DNA of 64,000 nucleotides. Source: Myxococcales bacterium (GTDB lineage: Bacteria; Myxococcota_A; Polyangia; Polyangiales; Polyangiaceae). Below the pieces are notes generated by a model, which was given only the letters and a program-made list of their open reading frames with translations, searched no databases and was not told the DNA's origin. Shown here piece after piece: positions 7,874 to 16,564 of the stretch (position 1 is the first letter of the stretch; each line of letters starts with the position of its first letter). Location: contig JACPVJ010000016.1 of NCBI GenBank assembly GCA_016191785.1, forward strand, positions 186,001 through 250,000, written 5' to 3'. The translations under genes were made by a program, and so were the position numbers.

Positions 7874-9193
7874 CTACAGGCGCGTGGCCACGCCGGCGCC
7901 CCACCACGCATTGGAGGTGGTCGCGATCAGCTTGGAGGACCCGGTCTTGATGTCGATCTCGAGCACCGCACCGGTTGCGTCGAAACCGAAGACCTTGCCC
8001 GACCAGCCCGCGAGACCGTACAGGCTGCTGTAGCCGGCGACCGCACCGACCTCGGCGTTGACCTTGCCGGTCATCGGGTCCACCGAGACGATCACGTCCG
8101 ACGAGCTGCCGGACTTGTCCACCGACGCGAAGGTGCCCACGCCCTCGATCGAGAAGGCGTCGCCGCTGGACGAATACCCAGCGCCGTAGCTGCCGAGCTG
8201 GGTGAGCTGGGCGGTGCCGCTGCCCGAGAGCGAGACCTTGTACCAGGTGCCGCTGTTGGCGATGGCGACCAAGGTGTCCAGGTACGGGTGGTGCGTCCCC
8301 GGTGGGAGCATCGTGAGCCCGTTGAACATCTGCGGCGGCGTCGCCAGCTTGTAACAAGTCGCGGTGTCCGCGTCGCAGGTGTACAGGTCGTTGAAAGTGA
8401 CTCCGTAGAGCACGCCCCACTGGTCGACCGCGAGATCGGTCATCGAGCCCGAGAACGTCGCCCCCTTGAACGAGCCGATCTCGCTGATGGCGTAGGTCGT
8501 GGCCGACATGGTGAAGAGCTTGCTGGCGGTGTGCGGGTACACCACGTTCGCCTGGGCGATCTTCGGCTTGGACGCGTCGTTCGGGAACGGATCGGCTACG
8601 TCTGGTACGCCGTCTTTGTCCGAGTCGACCAGCTCGCAGCTGACGTTCACGTTCACCACGTCCGCCGTCCCCATGGTGCCGGCGCCATTTTGGACCGTGC
8701 AGCTCTGCGCGGGGTTGGTCGGCTGAGCCGAGACCGTGACCGCGTAGGGATTGCCCGTGCTGACCTGGGTCGGGAAGGTGAACGCGCCGCTCTTGGCGAC
8801 GCTGATCTCGTCCGCTCCGTTGTTCTTCAGCTTGAGGCCCGCTCCGAACAGACCGATCACCGCGCCGCCCACGGTGTGCGGGCCGGCGCTCCCCCCGCTG
8901 CCGCCGGCCCCGCCCCCGGTGCCGCCGGTCGACCCGCCGGCCCCGCCGGTGCTCGAGCCGCCGCTGCCCGCGGCTCCGCCGGTGCTCGAGCCGCCGGTGC
9001 TCGAGCCGCCGGCCCCCGCGGCTCCGCCCGTGTTCGAGCCGCCGGTGCCCGCGGCGCCGCCCGACGATCCCCCGCTGCCGCCCGTGCTGCCCCCGCCGCT
9101 GCCGGTGGTCGCGGTTTCGTCGGTGGCGCTGCCGCACGCCGACAGTCCGAAGCACACACCCAGGCCCAGTGCCGCCATCCCGAGTCGCGTCAT
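7874..9193 (-). CDS. Large lipoprotein with Gly/Ser/Thr linker and beta-propeller-like body
   Basis: 439 residues from ATG 9193; this start gives a signal with lipobox GLSAC (Cys20). Residues 25-105 are an almost pure Gly/Ser/Thr/Ala linker of GGS-type units. The body has a short Ig-like stretch (residues ~110-165), an Asp-rich DSDKDGVPDVADPFPND segment typical of thrombospondin type-3/calcium-binding repeats, then repetitive beta-rich sequence compatible with a propeller. It is likely anchored in the outer membrane with the body exposed. Function unknown. Confidence 0.7.
   Translation of the reverse strand: MTRLGMAALGLGVCFGLSACGSATDETATTGSGGGSTGGSGGSSGGAAGTGGSNTGGAAGAGGSSTGGSSTGGAAGSGGSSTGGAGGSTGGTGGGAGGSGGSAGPHTVGGAVIGLFGAGLKLKNNGADEISVAKSGAFTFPTQVSTGNPYAVTVSAQPTNPAQSCTVQNGAGTMGTADVVNVNVSCELVDSDKDGVPDVADPFPNDASKPKIAQANVVYPHTASKLFTMSATTYAISEIGSFKGATFSGSMTDLAVDQWGVLYGVTFNDLYTCDADTATCYKLATPPQMFNGLTMLPPGTHHPYLDTLVAIANSGTWYKVSLSGSGTAQLTQLGSYGAGYSSSGDAFSIEGVGTFASVDKSGSSSDVIVSVDPMTGKVNAEVGAVAGYSSLYGLAGWSGKVFGFDATGAVLEIDIKTGSSKLIATTSNAWWGAGVATRL
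8881..9112 (-). repeat. Low-complexity Gly/Ser linker coding repeats
   Basis: Short degenerate repeats such as GAGCCGCCGGTGCTC on the plus strand encode GGSSTGG-type units on the minus strand. The region is a candidate for length variation between strains. Confidence 0.6.
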
Positions 9194-9265
9194 GTTCGGA
9201 GTCGTAGCCGTCCGCGCGCCCCCGAGCAAGGCACGGCGAGGTCGAATTCAGGAGTTTTCAGGTGG

Positions 9266-10273
9266 TCATTCGCCCAGGCTCGCCAATCCGCGGAGGCCCA
9301 CGAAGTACACCTGGGTCGCGCGCGCGTCGTAGCCGAAGAACTTCTGGACGTAGCCGGCCTCGACCGACAGGTGCGGTGTCACGAGGAAGTACGGAAGGGC
9401 CGCGACCGCGAAGCGCGCCGCGCGGATCCGATCGCGCGACTGCTCGGGGGGGCCGCCGCCCTGGGGGAGCACGCTCGGGCTGAACGCCCGATCGTACCGC
9501 TCGTCGTAACGCTCGTGGATGTCGCCCTCGACGTACGGCCCGAGCTTCACGCCGGCCTTCCAGGGCAAGAGCCAGCGCCGGGCCTTGAAGTCGAAGAGCG
9601 TGCTGAGCGCTGCCGCGCCGTTCTGCTGCTTTCCGAAGGGGCGAGTGCCCGAGCCCAGATAAAAAGAGTTTTCGAGCAAGAGCCAGGTCTGCAGCTCGAC
9701 GCCGGTGGTGAAGCCGGCGGCGAAGTAGTCGAGCCGTGGGTTCTCGAACTTCTCGAGGTCCATCTCGAAGGGGACGCTGCCCTTGAAGAAGACCCCGAAC
9801 GTGAACTTCGGGTCGTGGATCGCCGCGAATGACACCGTGGCCGTGGCGATGACTCCGGTGTCCGCCGGATGGAATTCGCACTCGCCGCCGCCGAGGTACT
9901 TCGCTCCGGCGGCGCACTCCGAGCCGAGGGTCCCGGGAGGGGACGATCCCGGCGCGCCGACCTGCCACTCGCTCGGGTCGTTCTTCTCGGCGGGTGTTCG
10001 GAAATAGGTCGCCTCGAGGCGAGTCGCGAAAAACTGCAGGGGGCCGAGGTCCCCGAACGTGTAGCCCACCCCGAGCTTGTATTCGTACCAGCCGCGGGTC
10101 TTCATGTACGAAGCTTGGTTCTCGTTCGGCTCGGTCTTGCCCCGCTCGGCCGTGACCACGGCATTGACGTCGAGCTCGCCAGGGTGCCCTCCCACGGGCG
10201 TGCCGACGAACGCATGGGCGCTGCTCGACAGTGACGCGCACACCAGTACCAGCGACAGTGTTTGCCTTCTCAC
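9266..10273 (-). CDS. Secreted outer-membrane beta-barrel-like protein
   Basis: 335 residues, GTG start. A signal peptide ends at SSAHA. The mature part has many alternating hydrophobic/polar stretches with aromatic ends (YEYKLGVGYTFGDL, FFATRLEATYF, LDYFAAGFTTGVELQTWLLLENSFYLG, AGYVQKFFGY), as expected for transmembrane beta strands, and ends in a barrel-like VYFVGLRGLASLGE. It probably sits in the outer membrane. No specific porin or transporter family was recognised. It is divergent from the ElbD-like gene. Confidence 0.6.
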   Translation of the reverse strand: MRRQTLSLVLVCASLSSSAHAFVGTPVGGHPGELDVNAVVTAERGKTEPNENQASYMKTRGWYEYKLGVGYTFGDLGPLQFFATRLEATYFRTPAEKNDPSEWQVGAPGSSPPGTLGSECAAGAKYLGGGECEFHPADTGVIATATVSFAAIHDPKFTFGVFFKGSVPFEMDLEKFENPRLDYFAAGFTTGVELQTWLLLENSFYLGSGTRPFGKQQNGAAALSTLFDFKARRWLLPWKAGVKLGPYVEGDIHERYDERYDRAFSPSVLPQGGGPPEQSRDRIRAARFAVAALPYFLVTPHLSVEAGYVQKFFGYDARATQVYFVGLRGLASLGE

Positions 10274-10380
10274 GTCGGAAGTACGCGGCGGCGAGCGCCC
10301 CGGTTACGGCGAAGGGGTCCGCCCGATGCCGCAAGCCTTGACTCCCGGGCCGGCATGGGTGACCGAAGGGTCCTTTCCGC

Positions 10381-13300
10381 ATGCCCAAGCATCCCCCGAT
10401 CGATCGAAGGCCCGAGCCCACGGACCGGCCGCCGCTCGACCTGACGCGCCTCTTCGCTGGCCGCCGCCTGGTGGTGGTCGGGGGTACAGGGTTCCTCGGC
10501 AAGGTGTGGTGGGCGTTTCTGCTCCACCACTACCCCGAGATCGAGCGGATCTTCCTGGTGGTGCGGCCGCGTGGCAACCAGAACGCCGAGCAGAGGTTCT
10601 GGAAAGAGGTCGCCGCGAGCGAGGTCCTGCGCCCGCTCCGCGAGCGCCTCGGCCCGGGCTTCGAGGCGTTTCTCAGGGACAAGGTCGTCCCGGTCGCTGG
10701 CGACGTGGTGCAGCCCTTCTGCGGGCTCGACGCGGGGCTCCGCGACGAAATCCGCGGGTCGATCGACGCGGTGGTGAATGCGAGCGGCGTCGTCGACTTC
10801 GATCCGCCGCTCGACGAAGCCCTCGAGGTGAACGCGTTCGGCGTGCAGAACCTGGTGGCGCTGGCACACGACCTGGGCCAGGTCCCGTTCCTGCACACCA
10901 GCACCTGCTTCGTGGCCGGCTCGCGGACTGGCTTCATCGAAGAGGGTGACCCGCGCCAGCACCCGTTCCCGCGGGACGGCGAGCTCGAGCGTGCGCACTG
11001 GGAGCCCGACCGAGAGATCGCCGAGTGCCTGGACGTGATCGAGCAGGCGAGGCACCGCTCGAACGACGCGTTTCGCCAGAGCCGGTTCCTCGACGAGGCC
11101 AAGAAGAAGCTGATCGGCCGCGGCGAGCCGGCGCGTGGCACCGCCCTCGAGGCCGAGGTCGAGCGGGTCAAACGCAAGTTCATCGAGGCCCAGCTCGCCG
11201 AGATGGGGATGGAGCGCGCGCAGTTCTGGGGCTTCCCCAACACGTACACGTACACCAAGGCGATCGGCGAGCAGATCGTCGCGGCGTCGGGCCTGGCGCA
11301 CACCATCGTGCGCCCGGCCATCGTCGAGAGCACGGTGAAGTTCCCCTTTCCCAGCTGGAACGAGGGCATCAACACCAGCGCGCCGCTGATCTACGCGATC
11401 CGCGAAGGCCAGACCCAGATCCCGGGTGGCGACAACATCCTCGACATCATCCCCTGCGACATGGTTGCCGGCGGCATGACGCTGGCGCTCGGCGAGCTGA
11501 TCGACGGGACGGCGCGCGCGGTCTACCAACTCGCGTCCGGGGACGTCAACCCGTGCTCCATGCGCCGCGCGTTCGAGCTGACCGGGCTCTACAAGCGCAA
11601 GTACTACCAGCGCACCGGGCGCGGCGGGCCGATCGTGAGCGCGCTGATGTCGCACTTCGAGGGCGCGCTGCTCACCGAGTCCGAGTACGAGGCCTACGGT
11701 CCGAAGCGGGTCGCCGAGGGTGCCAGCTTCGCGGCACGGCTGCTGAAGCGGGCTGCGGTCGGGCCGGCTGCGCCGCTGCTCTCGCCCACCGCCAAGGCCC
11801 TCGAGCGCTTCGCGGACGGGCAGCGCAAGGTCGCCTCCGTGCTCACCGCCTTCGTGCCCTTCACCGCGGTCTACGACTACGTCTTTCGCTGCGACAACAC
11901 CCGCGCGGCGTACGCTCGGCTCTCGACCGACGATCGGGCCAAGATCGCCTGGGAGCCCGAGACCATCGAGTGGCGCCAGTGGTTCCTCGAGGTCCACGTG
12001 CCGGCGCTCGAGAAGTGGGTCTTCCCCCAGATCGACGACCGCCTCCGCAAGCCGCGCCGGGCTCCCGAGCCCCACGCCACCCTCACGGCGCTGCTCGACG
12101 AAATCGCCGATCGCTTCGACCTGGCCGTGGCGCTGCAACGCACCGAGGCGGCCGGCCTGTCGCGCCTCAGCTTCCGCGATTGGCAAGCCCGCTCCCTTGC
12201 CTGCGCCCAGCGCCTGGCGGATGCGGGTGTGGTGCCGGGGGATCGGGTGCTGCTCGCCGGCGCCAACCACCCGGCCTGGCCCATCGCGTTCTTCGGCATC
12301 CTGTACGCCGGCGCGACCGTCGTGCCGCTCGAGCCCGGCATCGAGGTGGAGGCGACCGAGAACCTGCGGCGCGCCTCGGGCGCCAAGCTGTTCGTCGCCG
12401 ACCACGCGGTGATCGAGCGCGTTCGCCCGCTCGCATCGGCCGAGCTCGGCTGGCTCGAGCTGTGGCAGGTCGCGGCGCCGGGCGCGCCGCTGGCCGAGCC
12501 GGCCGAGCCGCGCGCCGACCAGATGGCGGCGCTGATCTACACCAGCGGCACGACGGGGGTTCCGAAGGGCGTGATGCTCTCTCACGCGAACCTGACGGCG
12601 CTGGTGGCCTCGCTCGCCCCGCTGTTCCCGCTGGGCAAGGGCGATCGTGTGCTCTCGGTCCTGCCATTGCACCACACCTTCGAGCTGACCTGCGGCATGC
12701 TACTGCCGCTCTCGCGCGGCTCGCGCATCGTCTACTTGGACGAGCTCACCGCCGAGCGCCTGGAAGCGGGGCTGAAGGCCGGGCGCATCACCGCGATGAT
12801 CGGCGTGCCCGCGCTGTGGGAGATGCTCGAGCGTCGGGTCAGCGCCAAGGTGGCCGAGCGCGGGCGCTTCGCTTCCCAGGTGTTCGACGTCGCGGTCGAG
12901 CTGAACCGCTCACTCGGCAAGTCGCTGGGCCTCGACGCGGGCAGGCTGCTCTTCGGCCCGGTGCACGAAGGGCTCGGCGGTCACCTGCGCTACTTGGTCA
13001 GCGGTGGTGCCGCGCTGCCCGAGAAGACCCATCACCTGTTCGCCGGCCTCGGCCTGCATCTGGCCGAAGGCTACGGGCTGACCGAGGCCGCACCGGTGCT
13101 GACCGTGGCTTCCGGCGGCCCGAAGTCCCGCGCCGGCCACGTCGGCAAACCGATCCCCGGAGTCGAGATCCGCATCCTTCAGCCGGACGCACGCGGCGTG
13201 GGCGAGGTCCTCGCGCGCGGTCCCAACGTGATGCTCGGCTACGCGGACGACGAAGAGACCACTCGCCGCACGATCGACGCCGACGGTTGGCTGCACACCG

Positions 13301-15084
13301 GTGATCTGGGCAAGCTCGACCCACGCGGCCAGCTGGTGATCGTCGGCCGCGCCAAGGAGGTGATCGTCGCGTCGAACGGCGAGAACGTCTATCCCGACGA
13401 CGTCGAGGCGCGCCTCGGGCAGGTCGAGCACGTGGCAGAGCTCGCCATCGTCGGCATCGACAACCCGCGGGGCGGCGAACGGGTGGCCTGCGTGGCCGTC
13501 CCCGCCGACGACGACGGCGCTCCCCGGTCCGAGCGACATCAACGCGCGAAGCGGGCGCTCGACCTGGCGCTCTCGAAGCTGCCCAGCGCCCAGCGCCCCG
13601 CGGTGGTGACGCTGCTCGATGCCAAGCTCCCGCGGACCACCACTCGAAAGGTCAAGCGCAGCGAGGTGCGGCGGCTGGTCGAGCGCGTGGCGCCGCTCTC
13701 GGAGCGGCCGCTGCGCCTGGGCAAGGGCACGCACGGTGACGAGCCCGCCGACGGCGTGCGCGCGGCGATCGCGGCCATCGCCCGCCGCGAACCGTCGTCC
13801 CTCGACCCGAGCCAGGGCCTGCGCGCCGATCTCGGCTTCGACTCGCTGATGCTGCTCGAGCTCTTGGTGGCGCTCGAAGCGCACCTTGGCGGCGCGATCG
13901 ACGCCGAGCGCTTGAACGCCTGCGTCACGTTGGGCGACGCCGAGGCCCTGGTGCGCGAAACCCGGGCGGGCCGCCGTGCCTCGCGCACGGCGACGGTCGA
14001 AGCGGTCGACGACGAGCCGCTCGAGCTGCCTCCCGCGCTGCGTGACGCGGCGATGCACTGGATGGGGCGCGCCCAGACCGGGTTCTACGATCGAGTGCTC
14101 CACACCCGAGTCAGCGGGCGGGCGTTCATTCCGCACAACCGAAACGTGCTCGTGGCCGCCAACCACGCCAGCCATCTGGACATGGGGCTCGCCAAGTACG
14201 GCCTCGGCGGGTACGGCGAAGGCTTGGTCTCGCTGGCGGCCCAGGACTATTTCTTCGAGGGCAACCGCTGGCGCAAAGCGTACTTCGAGAACCTGACCAA
14301 TCTGGTGCCCATGTCGCGCTCGGGGTCCCTCAGGCAGAGCCTGCGCCAGGCGGGCGAGCTCCTCGAGCAAGGCAAGACCGTGCTGATTTTCCCCGAGGGG
14401 ACTCGCAGCCCCGACGGCGAGGTGAAGGAGTTCAAGAGCGCGGTCGGCTACCTGGCCCTGCAGAGCCGCGTCGACATCTTGCCGGTGTACCTCGGCGGCA
14501 CGTTCGCCGCGCTGCCCAAGGGTGCGACACTTCTCCGGCGGCGTGACGTGGCGGTGCGCATCGGGCCGCCGCTCGAGGTCCGCGACCTCGAGCGCCTCAG
14601 CCAGGGGCTGACCGCCAGCGAGGCGTCGCGGGTCGTGGCCGATCTCGCGCGCCGGGCGGTGGTGGCCCTTTCGCGCGGCGAGGTCCTCGACCTCTCGAAG
14701 CTCGAGGCGCTGGCCTCGCTGCCGTCCGGCGAAGCAGAAACCTCCCTCGCCCCCGTGTTCGGCGAGCTCGAGCGGCGCTTCGTTCCGAACGCCGTCGAAG
14801 AGCCCGTCAGCTTCTATTTCTCGCTCGGAGCCGACGAGCGGTGGACCCTCGAGGTCGCCCCCGATCGCTGCCAGGTCACGCCGGGCAAGGCCGTCGAGAG
14901 CGCGGACTGCGTGCTCAAGACCACTGTGGGCATGTTTCGGCGCATCGTGCGCGAGGCCTACACGCCGAGTCCCCAAGAGTTCATTTCTGGGGCGGTGAAG
15001 AGCAACAACATCGAGCTCCTGATCGTGTTTCAGCGCGCGTTTCGCCTCGACAGCCCGAGCACCGCGAGTCGAGGCGAGGCATGA
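10381..15084 (+). CDS. ElbD-like multidomain enzyme: acyl reductase, AMP ligase, ACP, acyltransferase, SCP2
   Basis: 1567 residues. Domain order: (1) fatty acyl-CoA reductase/thioester reductase, Rossmann motif GGTGFLG near 35-41 and catalytic YTYTK (Tyr289, Lys293); (2) acyl-activating AMP ligase, YTSGTTGVPKG at 720-730, GWLHTGD at 969-975, catalytic Lys near 1090; (3) acyl carrier protein with GFDSL, phosphopantetheine Ser1155; (4) PlsC-type acyltransferase, NHASHLD (His1262, Asp1267) and FPEGTR at 1337-1342; (5) SCP2-like lipid-binding domain about 1460-1558. The first four domains recall ElbD of Myxococcus xanthus, reported to make alkyl ether lipids (from memory). Inferred path: activate a fatty acid, carry it, reduce it to an alcohol, esterify or etherify a glycerol backbone. 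Its stop overlaps the next start (ATGA). Confidence 0.85.
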   Translation: MPKHPPIDRRPEPTDRPPLDLTRLFAGRRLVVVGGTGFLGKVWWAFLLHHYPEIERIFLVVRPRGNQNAEQRFWKEVAASEVLRPLRERLGPGFEAFLRDKVVPVAGDVVQPFCGLDAGLRDEIRGSIDAVVNASGVVDFDPPLDEALEVNAFGVQNLVALAHDLGQVPFLHTSTCFVAGSRTGFIEEGDPRQHPFPRDGELERAHWEPDREIAECLDVIEQARHRSNDAFRQSRFLDEAKKKLIGRGEPARGTALEAEVERVKRKFIEAQLAEMGMERAQFWGFPNTYTYTKAIGEQIVAASGLAHTIVRPAIVESTVKFPFPSWNEGINTSAPLIYAIREGQTQIPGGDNILDIIPCDMVAGGMTLALGELIDGTARAVYQLASGDVNPCSMRRAFELTGLYKRKYYQRTGRGGPIVSALMSHFEGALLTESEYEAYGPKRVAEGASFAARLLKRAAVGPAAPLLSPTAKALERFADGQRKVASVLTAFVPFTAVYDYVFRCDNTRAAYARLSTDDRAKIAWEPETIEWRQWFLEVHVPALEKWVFPQIDDRLRKPRRAPEPHATLTALLDEIADRFDLAVALQRTEAAGLSRLSFRDWQARSLACAQRLADAGVVPGDRVLLAGANHPAWPIAFFGILYAGATVVPLEPGIEVEATENLRRASGAKLFVADHAVIERVRPLASAELGWLELWQVAAPGAPLAEPAEPRADQMAALIYTSGTTGVPKGVMLSHANLTALVASLAPLFPLGKGDRVLSVLPLHHTFELTCGMLLPLSRGSRIVYLDELTAERLEAGLKAGRITAMIGVPALWEMLERRVSAKVAERGRFASQVFDVAVELNRSLGKSLGLDAGRLLFGPVHEGLGGHLRYLVSGGAALPEKTHHLFAGLGLHLAEGYGLTEAAPVLTVASGGPKSRAGHVGKPIPGVEIRILQPDARGVGEVLARGPNVMLGYADDEETTRRTIDADGWLHTGDLGKLDPRGQLVIVGRAKEVIVASNGENVYPDDVEARLGQVEHVAELAIVGIDNPRGGERVACVAVPADDDGAPRSERHQRAKRALDLALSKLPSAQRPAVVTLLDAKLPRTTTRKVKRSEVRRLVERVAPLSERPLRLGKGTHGDEPADGVRAAIAAIARREPSSLDPSQGLRADLGFDSLMLLELLVALEAHLGGAIDAERLNACVTLGDAEALVRETRAGRRASRTATVEAVDDEPLELPPALRDAAMHWMGRAQTGFYDRVLHTRVSGRAFIPHNRNVLVAANHASHLDMGLAKYGLGGYGEGLVSLAAQDYFFEGNRWRKAYFENLTNLVPMSRSGSLRQSLRQAGELLEQGKTVLIFPEGTRSPDGEVKEFKSAVGYLALQSRVDILPVYLGGTFAALPKGATLLRRRDVAVRIGPPLEVRDLERLSQGLTASEASRVVADLARRAVVALSRGEVLDLSKLEALASLPSGEAETSLAPVFGELERRFVPNAVEEPVSFYFSLGADERWTLEVAPDRCQVTPGKAVESADCVLKTTVGMFRRIVREAYTPSPQEFISGAVKSNNIELLIVFQRAFRLDSPSTASRGEA

Positions 15085-16169
15085 GCAGCGCGGGGAACGG
15101 GGGCCGGCGGAAGACCGGCAACGGCAACGGCTGGCGCTCGGTGCCCCCTGGCGCGCTCCCGATCGAGCTGCCGCCGCGGCGGCTCTGGGTCGCCGGCGCG
15201 ACCGGTTTTTTGGGATCGCATCTCACCGCCGAGCTGCGGGCCCGCGGGCACGCCGTCGTGGGCGTCTCTCGGCGGGGCGGCGAGGGCGTGGGCGCGCTCG
15301 ACGTGTGCGATGCGGCCCTCGTCGAAGCCAGCGCGCGGGGCTCGGAGGGCGCGTTTCTCTGCATGGGCAAGGTCTCGCGTGATCCCGCCGACGCCGAGGC
15401 CTTGTATCGCCAGAACGTGGTCGCGACTCGGGCCGCGCTCCAGGGCTTACGCCGCGCCGGCGTGCGCCGCGTGGTCGTGGCCAGCACCAGCGGGACCCTG
15501 GCCGTGGGGCGAGACCCGCAGCGCATCGCGACCGAAGAGTCGTCGGCGTCGATGGATCTGATTGCCCGCTGGCCGTACTACCGCTCGAAGCTCCACGCCG
15601 AGCGCGAGGCCCTCGAGGCGAGCTCGCCGCCCGATTTCGAGGTGGTCGTGGTCAACCCGAGCCTCTTGCTCGGCCCCGGGGATTTGCAGGCGTCGTCCAC
15701 GATCGACGTGCGGCGGTTCCTCGAGGGCGCGATCCCGGCGGTGCCGGCGGGCGGCATGGCATTCGTCGATGCGCGCGATGCCGCCCTCGGCATGCTGCTC
15801 GCGTTCGAGCGCGGGCGAGCGGGCGAGCGGTATCTCTTGAACGCGCAAAACCTGACGCTGGTCGCCTTTTTCCAGCGACTGTCCCGCCTCACCGGCCTGC
15901 CCGCGCCGCGGCTTCGGCTGCCTCGGTCCAGACCCGTTGCTTTGGGCATCTCGGCGCTGTTCTCGAGCGCGGTGCGCGCCATCGGCGGCGAGCCGCCGAT
16001 CGACGAGACGAGCCTCGAGATGGCGCAGTACTTCTGGTATTGCTCGAGCGAGAAGGCCGAGCGTGAGCTCGGGTGGGTGGCCCGGGACCCGGGTGAGACG
16101 CTGCGCGACACCGTTTCCGACCTGGCCCTGCGGGGCGTCGTTTCGCCCCGCACCGAGCTGAGCTTCTGA
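15081..16169 (+). CDS. NAD-dependent epimerase/dehydratase (extended SDR)
   Basis: 362 residues. ATG 15081 overlaps the stop of the ElbD-like gene, so both are co-translated. The cofactor motif GATGFLG is at 39-45 and the catalytic YxxxK is Tyr166/Lys170 (YYRSK). Sequence style (VDARDAALGMLLAFERG, YLLNAQNLTL) matches dihydroflavonol-4-reductase/3-beta-HSD-like extended SDRs. The N-terminal 30 residues are basic and low-complexity. Tight coupling to a lipid-making megaenzyme suggests it oxidises or reduces a lipid intermediate; the exact step is inferred. Confidence 0.8.
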   Translation: MSSAGNGGRRKTGNGNGWRSVPPGALPIELPPRRLWVAGATGFLGSHLTAELRARGHAVVGVSRRGGEGVGALDVCDAALVEASARGSEGAFLCMGKVSRDPADAEALYRQNVVATRAALQGLRRAGVRRVVVASTSGTLAVGRDPQRIATEESSASMDLIARWPYYRSKLHAEREALEASSPPDFEVVVVNPSLLLGPGDLQASSTIDVRRFLEGAIPAVPAGGMAFVDARDAALGMLLAFERGRAGERYLLNAQNLTLVAFFQRLSRLTGLPAPRLRLPRSRPVALGISALFSSAVRAIGGEPPIDETSLEMAQYFWYCSSEKAERELGWVARDPGETLRDTVSDLALRGVVSPRTELSF

Positions 16170-16172
16170 CCG

Positions 16173-16556
16173 ATGTCGAGCAAGGGTCGCCCCTACCGAA
16201 CCGTGAACGTGGGTGGGTTCAAGGTGCTGATCGGTCGCGGCGAGGACGACAACGACGAGCTCACCTTCAACATCGCGAAGCCGCACGACCTCTGGTTGCA
16301 CGTCGGCGGTGGCACGCCCGGCAGCCACGTGGTGATCCAGAACCCCGACCAGGTCGAGGTTCCGCGGGAAGTGATCGAGAAGGCGGCGGCCTACGCCGCG
16401 TGGTTCTCGAAGGCACGGAACGCCGCGCGAGTCGAGGTGCACGTCTGCCGCGCTTCGAACGTCCAGAAGCCCCGCGGCGCGCCGGCGGGGCTGGTGCACA
16501 TCAGCCGAGAGAAGCGGTTGAAGGTGCAGCCCGAGAAGCCTGGCGCGGACGAGTGA
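16173..16556 (+). CDS. Stand-alone NFACT-R (DUF814) RNA-binding protein
   Basis: 127 residues, consisting almost only of an NFACT-R domain: FKVLIGRGEDDNDELTF, then DLWLHVGGGTPGSHVVI, which in full-length NFACT proteins (RqcH/Rqc2 type) contacts tRNA or RNA. The NFACT-N, HhH and coiled-coil parts are absent, so it cannot be a complete RqcH. It starts 3 bases after the epimerase stop and probably shares its transcript, although the functions look unrelated. The convergent neighbour is an S1-domain RNA-binding gene. Confidence 0.8.
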   Translation: MSSKGRPYRTVNVGGFKVLIGRGEDDNDELTFNIAKPHDLWLHVGGGTPGSHVVIQNPDQVEVPREVIEKAAAYAAWFSKARNAARVEVHVCRASNVQKPRGAPAGLVHISREKRLKVQPEKPGADE

Positions 16557-16564
16557 GCTCGGGC

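Noticed and set aside
6200..9832. Plus-strand open frame of about 1200 codons
   Set aside because: It runs through five genes on both strands, with Arg/Ala-rich shadow composition.
10270..14976. Minus-strand open frames opposite the ElbD-like gene
   Set aside because: They are shadows of a confirmed multidomain gene and have no domain of their own.
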